Below, piece after piece: positions 18,011 to 25,768 of a stretch of DNA of 64,000 bases. Source of the DNA: Mycobacterium colombiense (lineage in GTDB: Bacteria; Actinomycetota; Actinomycetes; Mycobacteriales; Mycobacteriaceae); assembly GCF_001672755.1 (NCBI RefSeq), contig NZ_LZKI01000072.1, positions 1-64,000 of the forward strand, given 5' to 3'. The notes under the pieces were generated by a model. The model was not told where the DNA came from and searched no databases. It worked only from the letters and a program-made list of their open reading frames with translations. Every line of letters starts with the position of its first letter. Positions within the stretch are counted from its first letter, which is position 1. The position numbers were made by a program, and so were the translations under genes.

Positions 18011-19219
18011 ATGCCGCAAGTGATGGAAACTCAGGTATGCGTCGCGGGCGGCGGTCCCGCCGGCATGGTGCACGCCCTGCTGCTGGCGCGGGCCGGAATT
18101 CGGGTTGTGGTCCTGGAGAAGCACAACGACTTCCTGCGCGACTTCCGCGGTGACACCGTGCACCCGACCACCCTGCGCATCATGGACGAGTTGGGGTTCA
18201 TCGACGAGTTCCTGCGGCTACCGCACACCAAGATCGACCACGTCGCCTTCGACACCGATGGCTCGATTCGCACCTTCGGCAACTTCAAGGTGCTCAAGCG
18301 GCTCGGTTTCAGGCAGCCCTATATCGCCATGATGCCGCAGTGGGATTTTCTCGACTTTATCGCCGAAAAGGCTTCTGCCTACCCCGAATTCACCCTGGTC
18401 CGCAACGCGGAGGTCACCGGTCTGGTATTCGACGGCGACCGGGTGGCCGGGGTGCGCACGCCGAATCTTCAGGTGCGCGCCGAACTGGTGATAGCCGCGG
18501 ACGGACGCAAGTCCGCGGTGCGCGAGGCGGCGGGGCTGCAGACCGCGCAGGCGCACTCCCCGATGGACGTGCTGTGGTTCCGGCTGAAGTGGCGCCCCGG
18601 TGACCCTCAGGAATTGTTCGGCGTGGCCCGTAAAGGCCTGATGATGGTCATGATCTACCGGGGCGATTACTGGCAGATCGCCTATTTGATGCCGAAGGGA
18701 TCGAATCCCCGGGGCGGATCCTTGGCGGAGTTCAAGGAGCGGATAGTCACCGCGCAGCCGCGGCTGCGTGAGCATGTCAACGACCTGAACTCGTGGGACG
18801 ACACCAGCGAGCTCGACGTGCGGGTGGACCGGCTCGAGACGTGGTGGCGTACCGGCGTGCTGTGCATCGGCGATGCCGCGCATGCCATGTCGCCGGTCGG
18901 CGGCGTCGGCATCAACCTTGCCGTCGCCGACGCGGTGGCCGCGGCCAACATCTTGTGTACCCCGCTGCGCCAGGGCCGGTTGACCGACAGCGACCTCGCA
19001 AAGGTGCAGCGGCGGCGCGAGCTGCCCACCCGTATCGTCCAGGCCTTTCAGGTGCTCGTGCAGGACAACGTGGTGGCTCGCAATCTCAGCGGTGACTTGT
19101 CCACGATTCGCGTTCCGAAGATCGTGGGATTCGGGCCACTGCAAGCGATTCCGGCGCTTTTGGTCGGGCGCGGCTTCCGTCCCGAGCATGTCCGCACGCC
19201 GGACGTACACGCGCTGTAG
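18011..19219 (+). CDS. FAD-dependent aromatic-type monooxygenase
   Basis: This 402-residue protein belongs to the PHBH/UbiH class A flavoprotein monooxygenases. The dinucleotide fold is VCVAGGGPAGMVHALLLARAG at residues 9-29, with an acidic end in VVLEKHND. The DG motif is AADGRKS and the second FAD-binding motif is CIGDAAHAMSPVGGVGIN with Gly287-Asp288. Such enzymes hydroxylate aromatic or polyketide substrates with NAD(P)H and oxygen; the substrate is unknown. GAGGAG lies nine bases before the ATG. It opens the accessory block after the cyclase remnant, together with a mutase-like protein, RidA and a tautomerase that also suit aromatic breakdown. Confidence 0.88.
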   Translation: MPQVMETQVCVAGGGPAGMVHALLLARAGIRVVVLEKHNDFLRDFRGDTVHPTTLRIMDELGFIDEFLRLPHTKIDHVAFDTDGSIRTFGNFKVLKRLGFRQPYIAMMPQWDFLDFIAEKASAYPEFTLVRNAEVTGLVFDGDRVAGVRTPNLQVRAELVIAADGRKSAVREAAGLQTAQAHSPMDVLWFRLKWRPGDPQELFGVARKGLMMVMIYRGDYWQIAYLMPKGSNPRGGSLAEFKERIVTAQPRLREHVNDLNSWDDTSELDVRVDRLETWWRTGVLCIGDAAHAMSPVGGVGINLAVADAVAAANILCTPLRQGRLTDSDLAKVQRRRELPTRIVQAFQVLVQDNVVARNLSGDLSTIRVPKIVGFGPLQAIPALLVGRGFRPEHVRTPDVHAL

Positions 19220-19223
19220 CGCG

Positions 19224-19625
19224 TCAGAGCCCGGCGATGACGATGCCGACGCCCACCACGATGCACGGTGCGAGGGCCACCAGCAGCACGCTGACGATCC
19301 GCTCCTTTACGGCGGAGGTCGCATGGTCGCCCGCCGCGATCGGCGCGAATTTGCGGCCGGCGCCCCACGCCGCCGCGAGCAGTGTGGCCAGCCAGTTCGT
19401 GTAGGCGGCGTAAACGATCAACGCGACAGCCGCGACTGCCCACGCGTGCGGCAGGTGGATGTGCGGCCAGAGCAGGCCGAGCAAGACGAGGAACATGCCG
19501 TTGAGGACCGCCTCGAGGTGGCTCGACAGCGCCATGCGGGGGTTCGTCAACACGGGAAGGGCGAACCCGGTGAACAGCCCGATTAAGAACAAGACCAGCC
19601 CCAGCGTGAACAGAAGTGTCTGCAT
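19224..19625 (-). CDS. Hydroxylaminobenzene mutase-like membrane protein
   Basis: The protein has 133 residues and four hydrophobic segments: LLFTLGLVLFLIGLFTGFAL, LNGMFLVLLGLLWP, VAAVALIVYAAYTNWLATLL and VLLVALAPCIVVGVGIVIAG. The motifs NPRMALSSHLEAVLNG and YTNWLATLLAAAWGAG match what I recall of HabA/HabB, which rearrange hydroxylaminobenzene to aminophenol during nitroarene degradation. The ATG at 19625 is used because the upstream part of the longer frame is not membrane-like. It is convergent with the monooxygenase and divergent from ridA. Activity on nitroarene intermediates is inference from the family. Confidence 0.75.
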   Translation of the reverse strand: MQTLLFTLGLVLFLIGLFTGFALPVLTNPRMALSSHLEAVLNGMFLVLLGLLWPHIHLPHAWAVAAVALIVYAAYTNWLATLLAAAWGAGRKFAPIAAGDHATSAVKERIVSVLLVALAPCIVVGVGIVIAGL

Positions 19626-19707
19626 GTCCAGCACAGTAGGGGCGGTAGCCCGCGCGTGCTGCGGATTTCCGGCCAAGCGAGTACCCGTGACGCGGGTGGC
19701 GACGAAG

Positions 19708-20136
19708 ATGGCACGCATGGGTAGGCCGATATTTTCCGTCACTCCCGGCTATGGCGACCATCAGCTTCGGGAGTTCCACTATGCGCAAGTTGTTCGATAC
19801 GGCGACCGGGTGGAGACGGCCGGCCAAGGAGGTTGGGACGAGTACTGGCGCTATCCCGAGTCAGTGCGCGACGAGATCGTTCAGGCCTTCGACAACGTCG
19901 AACGGACATTGTCGACAGCCGGAGCGTCCTGGCGCGACGTGGTGCACGTGCACTCGTACCACCTGCCCGACGCCGATGGCCAGATCGGGCAAGAGCACCT
20001 GGACACCATGGTCGAACAGTTCCGTCGGCGCATGGGCGACCACGCACCCTTGTGGACGTGCATCGGCGTCGCCGCATTGGCGAGCCCGAAGATGCGCGTC
20101 GAGATTCAAGTCAGCGCCATCTTGAGCCTCGACTAG
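19708..20136 (+). CDS. RidA/YjgF-family protein
   Basis: This 142-residue protein has the RidA order of elements: GYGDHQLREFHYAQVVRYGD, the loop VETAGQGGWDE, a central helix VRDEIVQAFDNVERTLSTAG, and the end ASPKMRVEIQVSAIL. RidA proteins deaminate reactive enamine/imine intermediates; the catalytic arginine is probably in KMRVEIQV. Members near degradation genes often act as pathway-specific hydrolases. Either the ATG at 19708 or the one at 19717 may be the start. It is convergent with the DUF302 gene, overlapping its end by four bases. Confidence 0.85.
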   Translation: MARMGRPIFSVTPGYGDHQLREFHYAQVVRYGDRVETAGQGGWDEYWRYPESVRDEIVQAFDNVERTLSTAGASWRDVVHVHSYHLPDADGQIGQEHLDTMVEQFRRRMGDHAPLWTCIGVAALASPKMRVEIQVSAILSLD

Positions 20137-20675
20137 TGCGGTACGGTGAGCGCGGTCGGCACGGAGGCGCCGAGGTGCTCCAGCAACGCAGCCAGCTTGT
20201 GATCCAATTCGATTCCTACCGTGGTGATTTCGGGTGTGTTGAAGCTGCTGAACCGGGTGCTGGGCTGGTCGACGGTAAACGACGTGGTGCCGTCGGCGTC
20301 CTCCACGATGGCTGTGCGTAACGGCGCATAGAGCAGAATGGCCGGGTTGTAGCGGTACATCTTCTGCGCGATGGTGTGATTGCCCATCAGGTACTCGACG
20401 CAACGGCCGCGGTCTCCGGCCAGTCGCATCAGCGACGTGAAATCGTGCGACCAGTAGAGGATGAAATCGTGTGGCGCGTTCGCTGCGGTGGCCTCTAGAA
20501 CGGTCTGCCAGTCGGCATCGCGTTCGATGAGGGAGTCGAAACATTCGCGTTGGAACACCGGCACCGCGTGCTCGTAGCGATCCCTGAATCCGACGAACGT
20601 GTCATCGATCTGGATCGTCAACCGGTCGACCTGGTGCGAGACCGTCTCGATCGATCCCTGCAGTGATTGGGACAT
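20133..20675 (-). CDS. DUF302 family protein
   Basis: The 180-residue protein starts MSQSLQGSIETVSHQVDRLT and contains a domain that reads DDFV-like turns, YNPAILLYAPLRTAIVEDADG and TRFSSFNTPEITTVGIELDHKL, consistent with the DUF302 fold seen in many bacteria. Its function is unknown. The start at 20675 follows GGAACTACC and lies 53 bases after the tautomerase gene on the same strand, so the two genes are probably one transcript. A longer frame from 20861 would run into the tautomerase gene and is not used. Confidence 0.75.
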   Translation of the reverse strand: MSQSLQGSIETVSHQVDRLTIQIDDTFVGFRDRYEHAVPVFQRECFDSLIERDADWQTVLEATAANAPHDFILYWSHDFTSLMRLAGDRGRCVEYLMGNHTIAQKMYRYNPAILLYAPLRTAIVEDADGTTSFTVDQPSTRFSSFNTPEITTVGIELDHKLAALLEHLGASVPTALTVPH

Positions 20676-20728
20676 GGTAGTTCCTAGTCTCGGTTGGTTT
20701 ATCGAAATGCCTTGAAAGGCAGCGCTTG

Positions 20729-21157
20729 TCAGGACGAGATTCCCAATTCGGCCAGCCTGGTCCGGTTCTCTTCGAACCACTCGCGTTCGCGTCCGGGCCC
20801 CGGGATGAACAACCCGGCATCCATGACATTTGTGTAATCGATTTCGTTGACCGAGATCCACAGGTCGGCTTCCTGCTGGCCTGAATTACGCGTCCAGATC
20901 TGTGCGAGCTGACGCAACATTCCCCGGCGCGTTTCGAGGTCACGCCCGTGCCGGGCGATGCCCAGAATCAGCGATTGCGTTGTCGGTTTGCCGGCCGCGA
21001 AGCACTCGCCCTCGCCCAGCTCGTGAAACAGGACTTTGACCCATGCCGCCGGCACCCCGGTGGCGTCGCAGTACATGGTGGTCATTTCCTCGGCGATCTT
21101 GGCCTTCGCGGCCCGGGTGAGCAGACCCTTCGGGCTGTAGCACTGGTAGACGGGCAT
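20729..21157 (-). CDS. Tautomerase-superfamily protein
   Basis: After removal of the initiator methionine this 142-residue protein begins with Pro, the catalytic base of the 4-oxalocrotonate tautomerase superfamily (MPVYQCYSPKGLLT). The size and the second half (TRNSGQQEADLWISVNEID) suggest a fused two-domain member of the cis-CaaD or malonate-semialdehyde-decarboxylase-like group rather than a short 62-residue tautomerase. GGAAGGAAC precedes the ATG. It is the first gene of a two-gene unit with DUF302 and is divergent from a TetR gene, which probably controls it. Confidence 0.85.
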   Translation of the reverse strand: MPVYQCYSPKGLLTRAAKAKIAEEMTTMYCDATGVPAAWVKVLFHELGEGECFAAGKPTTQSLILGIARHGRDLETRRGMLRQLAQIWTRNSGQQEADLWISVNEIDYTNVMDAGLFIPGPGREREWFEENRTRLAELGISS

Positions 21158-21193
21158 GGTGTTCCTTCCATTCCCCGGAGCTCAGCTCCGGCA

Positions 21194-21215
21194 ACGCCCA
21201 TACTATGTCGGGCGT
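21194..21215. promoter_or_regulatory. Candidate TetR operator
   Basis: ACGCCC at 21194-21199 and GGGCGT at 21210-21215 form an inverted repeat with a ten-base spacer. It sits 37 bases before the tautomerase start and 59 before the TetR start, in the divergent promoter region. A second weaker dyad pairs CGTCATACTTA (21213) with TATGTATGATG (21270). Confidence 0.4.
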
Positions 21216-21273
21216 CATACTTATTGATACCGCGTAGCTTACTGCTACATTCGACTGACGGCAAGAATTATGT

Positions 21274-21858
21274 ATGATGGACGACATGCCAAGAAGGTCC
21301 GACAGCAAGGAACGAATGACCGCGGCCGCGCGCCGCCTGTTCCGCGAACACGGCTATCTCGGCACGGCACTGTCGGACGTCGTCGCCGAGAGCACGGCCC
21401 CGCGGGGTTCGATCTACTTTCACTTCCCCGGGGGGAAGGACGAGCTCGCCACCGAGGTCACCATCCTGCACGCGTCCGACCGCATCGCGGACATCAACCG
21501 CGCGGCGGCCGCCACCGGCACCGCTGCGGACCTGATCGCGGCGTTCGTCGGCCGCGAACGCGACGAGCTGGTCTCAAGCAACTACCGCGAGGGGTGCGCG
21601 GTCGCTCCCATCGTCATCGAGTCGACGCCCGCCTCCGATCAACTCAGCGATGTGACGCGGCGTGCCTTCCAGGATCTGATCACCACGCTGGCCGCACGGC
21701 TCACCGAAAAGGGCCTGAGCCACGACAGGGCCGTGCAGCTGGCAACCAGCGTGTGGACAAACGTGGAGGGGGCGCTCATCCTGAGCCGTGCCCTGCGCAG
21801 CCCCGAGCCGTTCGACACGGCCATTGCCCAACTGACCGCGGCCGCCGAGGCCGACTAG
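21274..21858 (+). CDS. TetR-family transcriptional regulator
   Basis: The N-terminal helix-turn-helix reads ERMTAAARRLFREHGYLGTAL-like with the second part VVAESTAPRGSIYFHFPGGKDELA, the standard TetR recognition region at about residues 14-60. The C-terminal part (YREGCAVAPIVIE, SVWTNVEGALILSRALRS) is of the LmrA/YxaF type. ATG at 21274 or 21286 could be used. It is divergent from the tautomerase-DUF302 unit and is expected to repress it and itself. Confidence 0.9.
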   Translation: MMDDMPRRSDSKERMTAAARRLFREHGYLGTALSDVVAESTAPRGSIYFHFPGGKDELATEVTILHASDRIADINRAAAATGTAADLIAAFVGRERDELVSSNYREGCAVAPIVIESTPASDQLSDVTRRAFQDLITTLAARLTEKGLSHDRAVQLATSVWTNVEGALILSRALRSPEPFDTAIAQLTAAAEAD

Positions 21859-21867
21859 GCGACGCGA

Positions 21868-21899
21868 AACACCCCCGGTCCCTTGCGGATCGGGGTGTT
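21868..21899. terminator. Terminator between TetR and the SodC-like gene
   Basis: AACACCCC at 21868-21875 pairs with GGGGTGTT at 21892-21899, between two convergent genes, so it can work in both directions. The sequence GAAACACCCCCGGTC at 21866-21880 is identical to 17331-17345 in the groEL1 terminator. Confidence 0.7.
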
Positions 21900-21921
21900 C
21901 GGATTCATGGTGGCTTGAGTG

Positions 21922-22680
21922 TCAGCGCCCCGGCGGATAGTAGGGCGGGGTCGTCACGGTGGTGGTCGGCATGGACGTCGTGGTCGGGGTGCTGGTGACC
22001 GTCACGGTACTGGTGCTCGTGCTGGTGGACGCCGGCGGCACCACGGTGGTGGTGGTGCTCGTCGTGACGGTGGTGGTCGGCGAGGTCGTCGACGACGCCG
22101 CCGCGATCACACCGCAGGCCAACCGCTTGCCGGAATCAGCCGTGGGGGCGGTGCTGCCCAGATTGTCCGCGGTCTGGTGGATGATCAGCGCCGTACCCGA
22201 GCTGTTCCTCAGGTCGGCGGAGGTGAACGCATTGCTGGTGGTGACCAACTTGGCCGAGCCGTCGGAGCGCACCTGCAAGGCGGTCAGGTCGCCGCTGGCG
22301 GGATAACTCGTGTGATCGGCCGCCTGGTAGACCCTTCCGGCGGAGTCGAAGTCTCCGGTCGAGCCTCCGCTGGGGGCAGACGAATTGGGCTCGCACTTGC
22401 CCACCGCGTGAATCTGCAACCCGTGGAAGCCGGGGCTCAGCACCTGATTCGGGCCGGCCTCCACAGTCACCGTCGCGTAGCCGTTGGCGAACTCGAAGGT
22501 GGCGTTGGCGACCGGACTTCCGTCGGCCGTCTTCAGCTGGGTGGTCAGCCGCTCCGCACCGGGCGTCGAGCTGGTCAGCGGTGCGGTGTTGGGCTGGCTG
22601 CCTTGTTGGTTCGAGCACGCGGCGATCGGAGCGATGGTCGCGGTGAGCGCCGCGACCGCAAACGATGCGGCCTTGTTCAT
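21922..22680 (-). CDS. SodC-like lipoprotein lacking most metal ligands
   Basis: The protein (252 aa) has a signal peptide ending in a lipobox, IAAC with Cys22, and then a Cu/Zn superoxide dismutase fold: [71 protein letters not shown] and a final CGVI. Compared with mycobacterial SodC, the first copper histidine of the HxH pair is Gln, the shared histidine region GGHFQ is GRVYQ, and a zinc histidine is Tyr; the late IIHQTADN histidine and the GDL aspartate remain. It is therefore unlikely to dismutate superoxide. The last 55 residues are a Thr/Ser/Val mucin-like tail ending YYPPGR. A surface-exposed glycoprotein role is possible. Confidence 0.8.
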   Translation of the reverse strand: MNKAASFAVAALTATIAPIAACSNQQGSQPNTAPLTSSTPGAERLTTQLKTADGSPVANATFEFANGYATVTVEAGPNQVLSPGFHGLQIHAVGKCEPNSSAPSGGSTGDFDSAGRVYQAADHTSYPASGDLTALQVRSDGSAKLVTTSNAFTSADLRNSSGTALIIHQTADNLGSTAPTADSGKRLACGVIAAASSTTSPTTTVTTSTTTTVVPPASTSTSTSTVTVTSTPTTTSMPTTTVTTPPYYPPGR

Positions 22681-22743
22681 TTGCGGTGCCTACCCACATT
22701 GACCCGCGCCGAAACGAGCTACCCGCGGCCCCGGCGACCGCGC

Positions 22744-23454
22744 CTACGTCCTGAGGCGACTCAGCAAGGCCTTGCGACTGCGGACGCGGAACTTGTTGAC
22801 GGGGGATCGACGCAACCGCGCAATGCGCTCAATCATTCGGTTTCCCAGCGCTTCGAGCAGGCTGTCATCCAAATCTGTTGGGGCCGGGCATAAGTCGCGC
22901 TCCTCTTCGCTGGCGTGGGCGTAGGACCGACCTTGTGATGCTCGAAAAGCACCTCGTATGCGTTCATTTCGCCACCCGTGTACTTCGACGAGCCCGTCGC
23001 GAATCCGCACCGGGTAGCTCGGCAGGGGCGCGGTCGCCGGTCCGCGCAGCACGGCACCCGATCCGCACGCGAATCTTGAACCATGCCAGGGGCATACGAT
23101 TGGGCCGCGGTCGATCCACCCGTCAGTCATCGGCGCGCCGAGGTGCGGGCAGTGTTCACCGACCGCGATGAGTCGGCCGTCATGCCGATACAGAACCACC
23201 CCGACGCCGTCGACTGCGACACGCTGCGGCACGCCGCCCCGCGCCGGTGGCGGCCGCGGCACCGATCCCACCACGACGCCGCATAGAGCCCCGACCCGAT
23301 CGCGGTGACGGCCCATGGCCGCAAAGAGGAATGTCAACGCGTGCTCGAGCCGGTAACTCGGCCGAGCCAGCCACGCCTGTTGCCCGAGCGTTGTCCGCAC
23401 CGCGGGTCCGGTCAAGCGGATCCGATTGTGCAGATGCTGCCATCGGTTCGCCAC
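22744..23454 (-). CDS. Rieske [2Fe-2S] protein
   Basis: The 236-residue protein has a Rieske cluster site with Cys103, His105, Cys121 and His124 (CPHLGAP, then VCPWHGSRF). The N-terminal part (TTLGQQAWLARPSYRLEHAL, FLFAAMGRHRDRV) matches what usually precedes a DUF2231 membrane domain in actinobacterial Rieske proteins, but that domain is missing, and the sequence passes to VPQRVAVDGVGVVLYRHDG within about 20 residues. The C-terminus is basic (RKALLSRLRT). The GTG at 23454 has GGAGGAG seven bases upstream, which decides the start. The redox partner is unknown. Confidence 0.82.
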   Translation of the reverse strand: MANRWQHLHNRIRLTGPAVRTTLGQQAWLARPSYRLEHALTFLFAAMGRHRDRVGALCGVVVGSVPRPPPARGGVPQRVAVDGVGVVLYRHDGRLIAVGEHCPHLGAPMTDGWIDRGPIVCPWHGSRFACGSGAVLRGPATAPLPSYPVRIRDGLVEVHGWRNERIRGAFRASQGRSYAHASEEERDLCPAPTDLDDSLLEALGNRMIERIARLRRSPVNKFRVRSRKALLSRLRT

Positions 23455-23606
23455 GGCGCTCCTCCGGTGTAGGGGGAGCCGGCGTGACGCAACGGACTCG
23501 ACGCCGCGTCGACCAGGACCGTGACCCGGCCGGCCTAGCCCATGACTAAGACACGGCCTGGCGCCGCGGATCGTCCACCCGCGACGGGTGCGAGGCCGAA
23601 CGGGGG

Positions 23607-23915
23607 CTAGGCCGAGCGGCGGATGGTGCGACCGCGACCGATGTCGCCCTTGAGCAGCAGGTCGCGCTCGGACTCCGACAGGCCGCCCCAAACCCCGTAG
23701 GGCTCACCGACTTCGAGGGCGTGCGAGCGGCACTCCTGGATCACCGGGCACTGCCGGCACATTTCCTTCGCGCGCTGCTCGCGTTGCATGCGGGCCCGGC
23801 CGCGCTCACCGTCGGGGTGGAAGAACATCGATGAGTCAACGCCGCGGCACACGCCCTGCAGTTGCCAATTCCAGATGTCGGCGTTGGGTCCAGGTAGCTG
23901 TTCCGGCTGTGGCAT
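23607..23915 (-). CDS. whiB3: Redox-sensing transcription factor WhiB3
   Basis: WhiB3 is an iron-sulphur regulator that responds to redox state and controls polyketide and lipid genes in M. tuberculosis. The four cluster cysteines are Cys23, Cys53, Cys56 and Cys62, followed by the GVWGG turn at 74-78 and a basic tail ending IRRSA. The length of 102 residues and the start MPQPEQLPGPNADIWNWQL correspond to Rv3416. A 7-residue longer frame exists but is not supported. Confidence 0.97.
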   Translation of the reverse strand: MPQPEQLPGPNADIWNWQLQGVCRGVDSSMFFHPDGERGRARMQREQRAKEMCRQCPVIQECRSHALEVGEPYGVWGGLSESERDLLLKGDIGRGRTIRRSA

Positions 23916-24274
23916 TGGTTCGTTCCCTCTCTGCACCGCTCGCTCGAGGTCAGGTTCGTGAAAGCGGTTGGGTGCAACTTAAATTAAGTGGAGTGGGGTC
24001 ACCGATGACTACCCGTCATGCGTAGACGTTAGGGGGGACGGTGAATTTCCGTCAATAGCCACTTAGCCCGGCAAAGTATGTGCTCGTTGGAGCAGAATTA
24101 ACTTTCCGTTCACCTCGAATGAAATGGCGAAACCCATGCCGTGCTACCAGGCAGTTGGCCAAAACGAGATTTCCCAGCTCAGCGCGCGGGAGGGGGATAC
24201 GGCGAATTTATCCATGGGCTATAGTGATTAACGGTTCGGTAACATGAAGACCACAAACTGTTTACTACATCATT
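23916..24274. other. Divergent promoter region of whiB3 and the Rv3415c-like gene
   Basis: About 360 bases without a gene and with lower GC than the surroundings. It contains a perfect 13-bp palindrome, ACTTAAATTAAGT, at 23977-23989, 62 bases before the whiB3 start, which could be an operator. The plus-strand -10 hexamer at 24220 lies near the right end. No open frame worth calling was found. Confidence 0.7.
24220..24225 (+). promoter_or_regulatory. -10 box of the Rv3415c-like gene
   Basis: TATAGT is a near-consensus mycobacterial -10 hexamer. It would give a leader of about 43 bases to the GTG at 24275. Confidence 0.5.
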
Positions 24275-25099
24275 GTGATTGAAACTCGTCACACTTCCTT
24301 GATTGGACGGCGATTGGCCGACGCCGCCTTCGGGGACCGGCCCGGCAGCTGGCCGCTGCCGTCGGCGACGACGCCGGTCCAACTGTGGCTGCGCGCCGTG
24401 GCGGCCGGGGGACAGGGTCGCTACGGCGCCGCCTTCCGGGACCTCGAGGTGTTGCGGCGCAGCGCGCCGGCCGGGCCGCTGGTGTCGTTGAGCATGAGCA
24501 CCCACGGGTCGTTCCTGCGCCAACTCGGCTGGCACAGCCTGGCTCGGGGCTGGGACGGGCGCGCCCTGGCGCTGGCCGGCGACGACCCCGAGGCGGGCGC
24601 CGACGCCCTCATCGGGCTGGCCGCCGACGCGTTGGGCGTCGGGCGCTTCGCGGCCGCGGCGGCGCTGCTGGAGCGCGCCGACCCGCTGCTGGCATCGCCG
24701 AAATCCGCGGTGCCCGACCGGCTGCCGGTGCGCCGGCGCTGGGTGGCCGCCGAGCTCGCGATGGCCCGCGGCGACGGCGCCCCCGCCGTCCGGCACGCCG
24801 AAGAAGGCGCCGAGCTGGCAGCGGCCATGACCGTCGCGTCGCCGCGGCACCGGATCAAAAGCGACGTGGTGCTGGCCGCCGCGCTGTGCTGCGCGGGCAA
24901 CCTCGAGCGCGCCCGCACGGTCGCCGACGCCGCGCTGGCGACTAGCGGCGAATTAGGGCTGCTACCACTTCGTTGGGCGCTGGCCTGCTTGCTGATCGAT
25001 ATCGAAAGTGTCACGTTTCCAGCACATCAGCTGCACGAAATCCGCGATGTCTGCGCAGGCCAGGTGCGGCGCGCCGGTGGAACGTGGCGTTCCGCTTGA
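24275..25099 (+). CDS. Conserved hypothetical helical-repeat protein, Rv3415c-like
   Basis: This 274-residue Ala-rich protein is built of helix pairs resembling tetratricopeptide repeats (QLWLRAVAAGGQGRYGAAFRDLEVL, ADALIGLAADALGVGRFAAAAALLERA, SDVVLAAALCCAGNLERARTVADAAL). By position between whiB3 and sigD it matches Rv3415c. No enzyme motif is seen. It precedes sigD by 72 bases on the same strand, so co-transcription is possible, and TPR-like proteins next to sigma factors may act in protein contacts; this is inference. Confidence 0.8.
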   Translation: MIETRHTSLIGRRLADAAFGDRPGSWPLPSATTPVQLWLRAVAAGGQGRYGAAFRDLEVLRRSAPAGPLVSLSMSTHGSFLRQLGWHSLARGWDGRALALAGDDPEAGADALIGLAADALGVGRFAAAAALLERADPLLASPKSAVPDRLPVRRRWVAAELAMARGDGAPAVRHAEEGAELAAAMTVASPRHRIKSDVVLAAALCCAGNLERARTVADAALATSGELGLLPLRWALACLLIDIESVTFPAHQLHEIRDVCAGQVRRAGGTWRSA

Positions 25100-25171
25100 A
25101 ACGGCCCTCCGCCCGTTATTGTCATTTCGTTAGTTAGCCCGGTTGGCCCGCGATGTGTCCGCTTCGTAACG

Positions 25172-25768
25172 TTGGAGATATCACCGTCGATGACAATTCC
25201 AGCAGGGGAACGTCTCGACGCTGTGGTCGCCCAGGCCGTCACCGGAGACCACAACGCATTGAGGGAGGTGCTGGAGACCATCCGTCCGATCGTCGTGCGA
25301 TATTGCCGAGCGCGTGTCGGCACCGTCGATCGGGGTGGCCTGTCAGCGGATGACGTGGCACAGGAGGTGTGCTTGGCGACTATCACGGCGCTGCCGCGTT
25401 ATCGCGATCGCGGACGTCCCTTCCTGGCCTTCCTGTACGGCATCGCGGCCCATAAGGTCGCCGACGCCCACCGGGCCGCCGGGCGCGACCTCGCCTATCC
25501 CACCGAAACGATTCCCGACCGTTGGTCGAACGACGCGGGACCCGAACAGCTTGCGATTGAAGCCGATTCGGTGAGCCGGATGAGCGAACTGCTCGAGATC
25601 CTGCCCGCCAAGCAGCGCGAGATCCTGATCCTGCGCGTCGTCGTCGGACTGTCCGCCGAGGAGACCGCGGCCGCGGTCGGCAGTACCACCGGGGCGGTGC
25701 GAGTCGCCCAGCACCGCGCGCTGTCGCGGCTGAAGTCCGAAATGATCGCGGCAGGTGACTGTGCCTGA
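25172..25768 (+). CDS. sigD: ECF RNA polymerase sigma factor SigD
   Basis: Region 2 is ALREVLETIRPIVVRYCRARVG, ADDVAQEVCLATITALPRYRDRG and RPFLAFLYGIAAHKVADAHR. Region 4 is LEILPAKQREILILRVVVGLSAEETAAAVGSTTGAVRVAQHRAL with the helix-turn-helix. Both match Rv3414c closely as I recall it. The TTG at 25172 is the furthest upstream start; an ATG at 25190 is equally possible. The downstream gene overlaps by 14 bases and encodes its anti-sigma factor. In M. tuberculosis SigD responds to starvation. Confidence 0.93.
   Translation: MEISPSMTIPAGERLDAVVAQAVTGDHNALREVLETIRPIVVRYCRARVGTVDRGGLSADDVAQEVCLATITALPRYRDRGRPFLAFLYGIAAHKVADAHRAAGRDLAYPTETIPDRWSNDAGPEQLAIEADSVSRMSELLEILPAKQREILILRVVVGLSAEETAAAVGSTTGAVRVAQHRALSRLKSEMIAAGDCA

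Noticed and set aside
19459..19707. Upstream extension of the RidA frame
   Set aside because: It is antisense to the mutase-like membrane protein gene and has no similarity; RidA begins at 19708 or 19717.
21925..22100. Repeated ACC/GTC codons in the SodC-like gene as a possible CRISPR or microsatellite
   Set aside because: They encode a Thr/Ser/Val-rich tail in frame, without regular repeat and spacer units. No CRISPR array was seen anywhere in the window.
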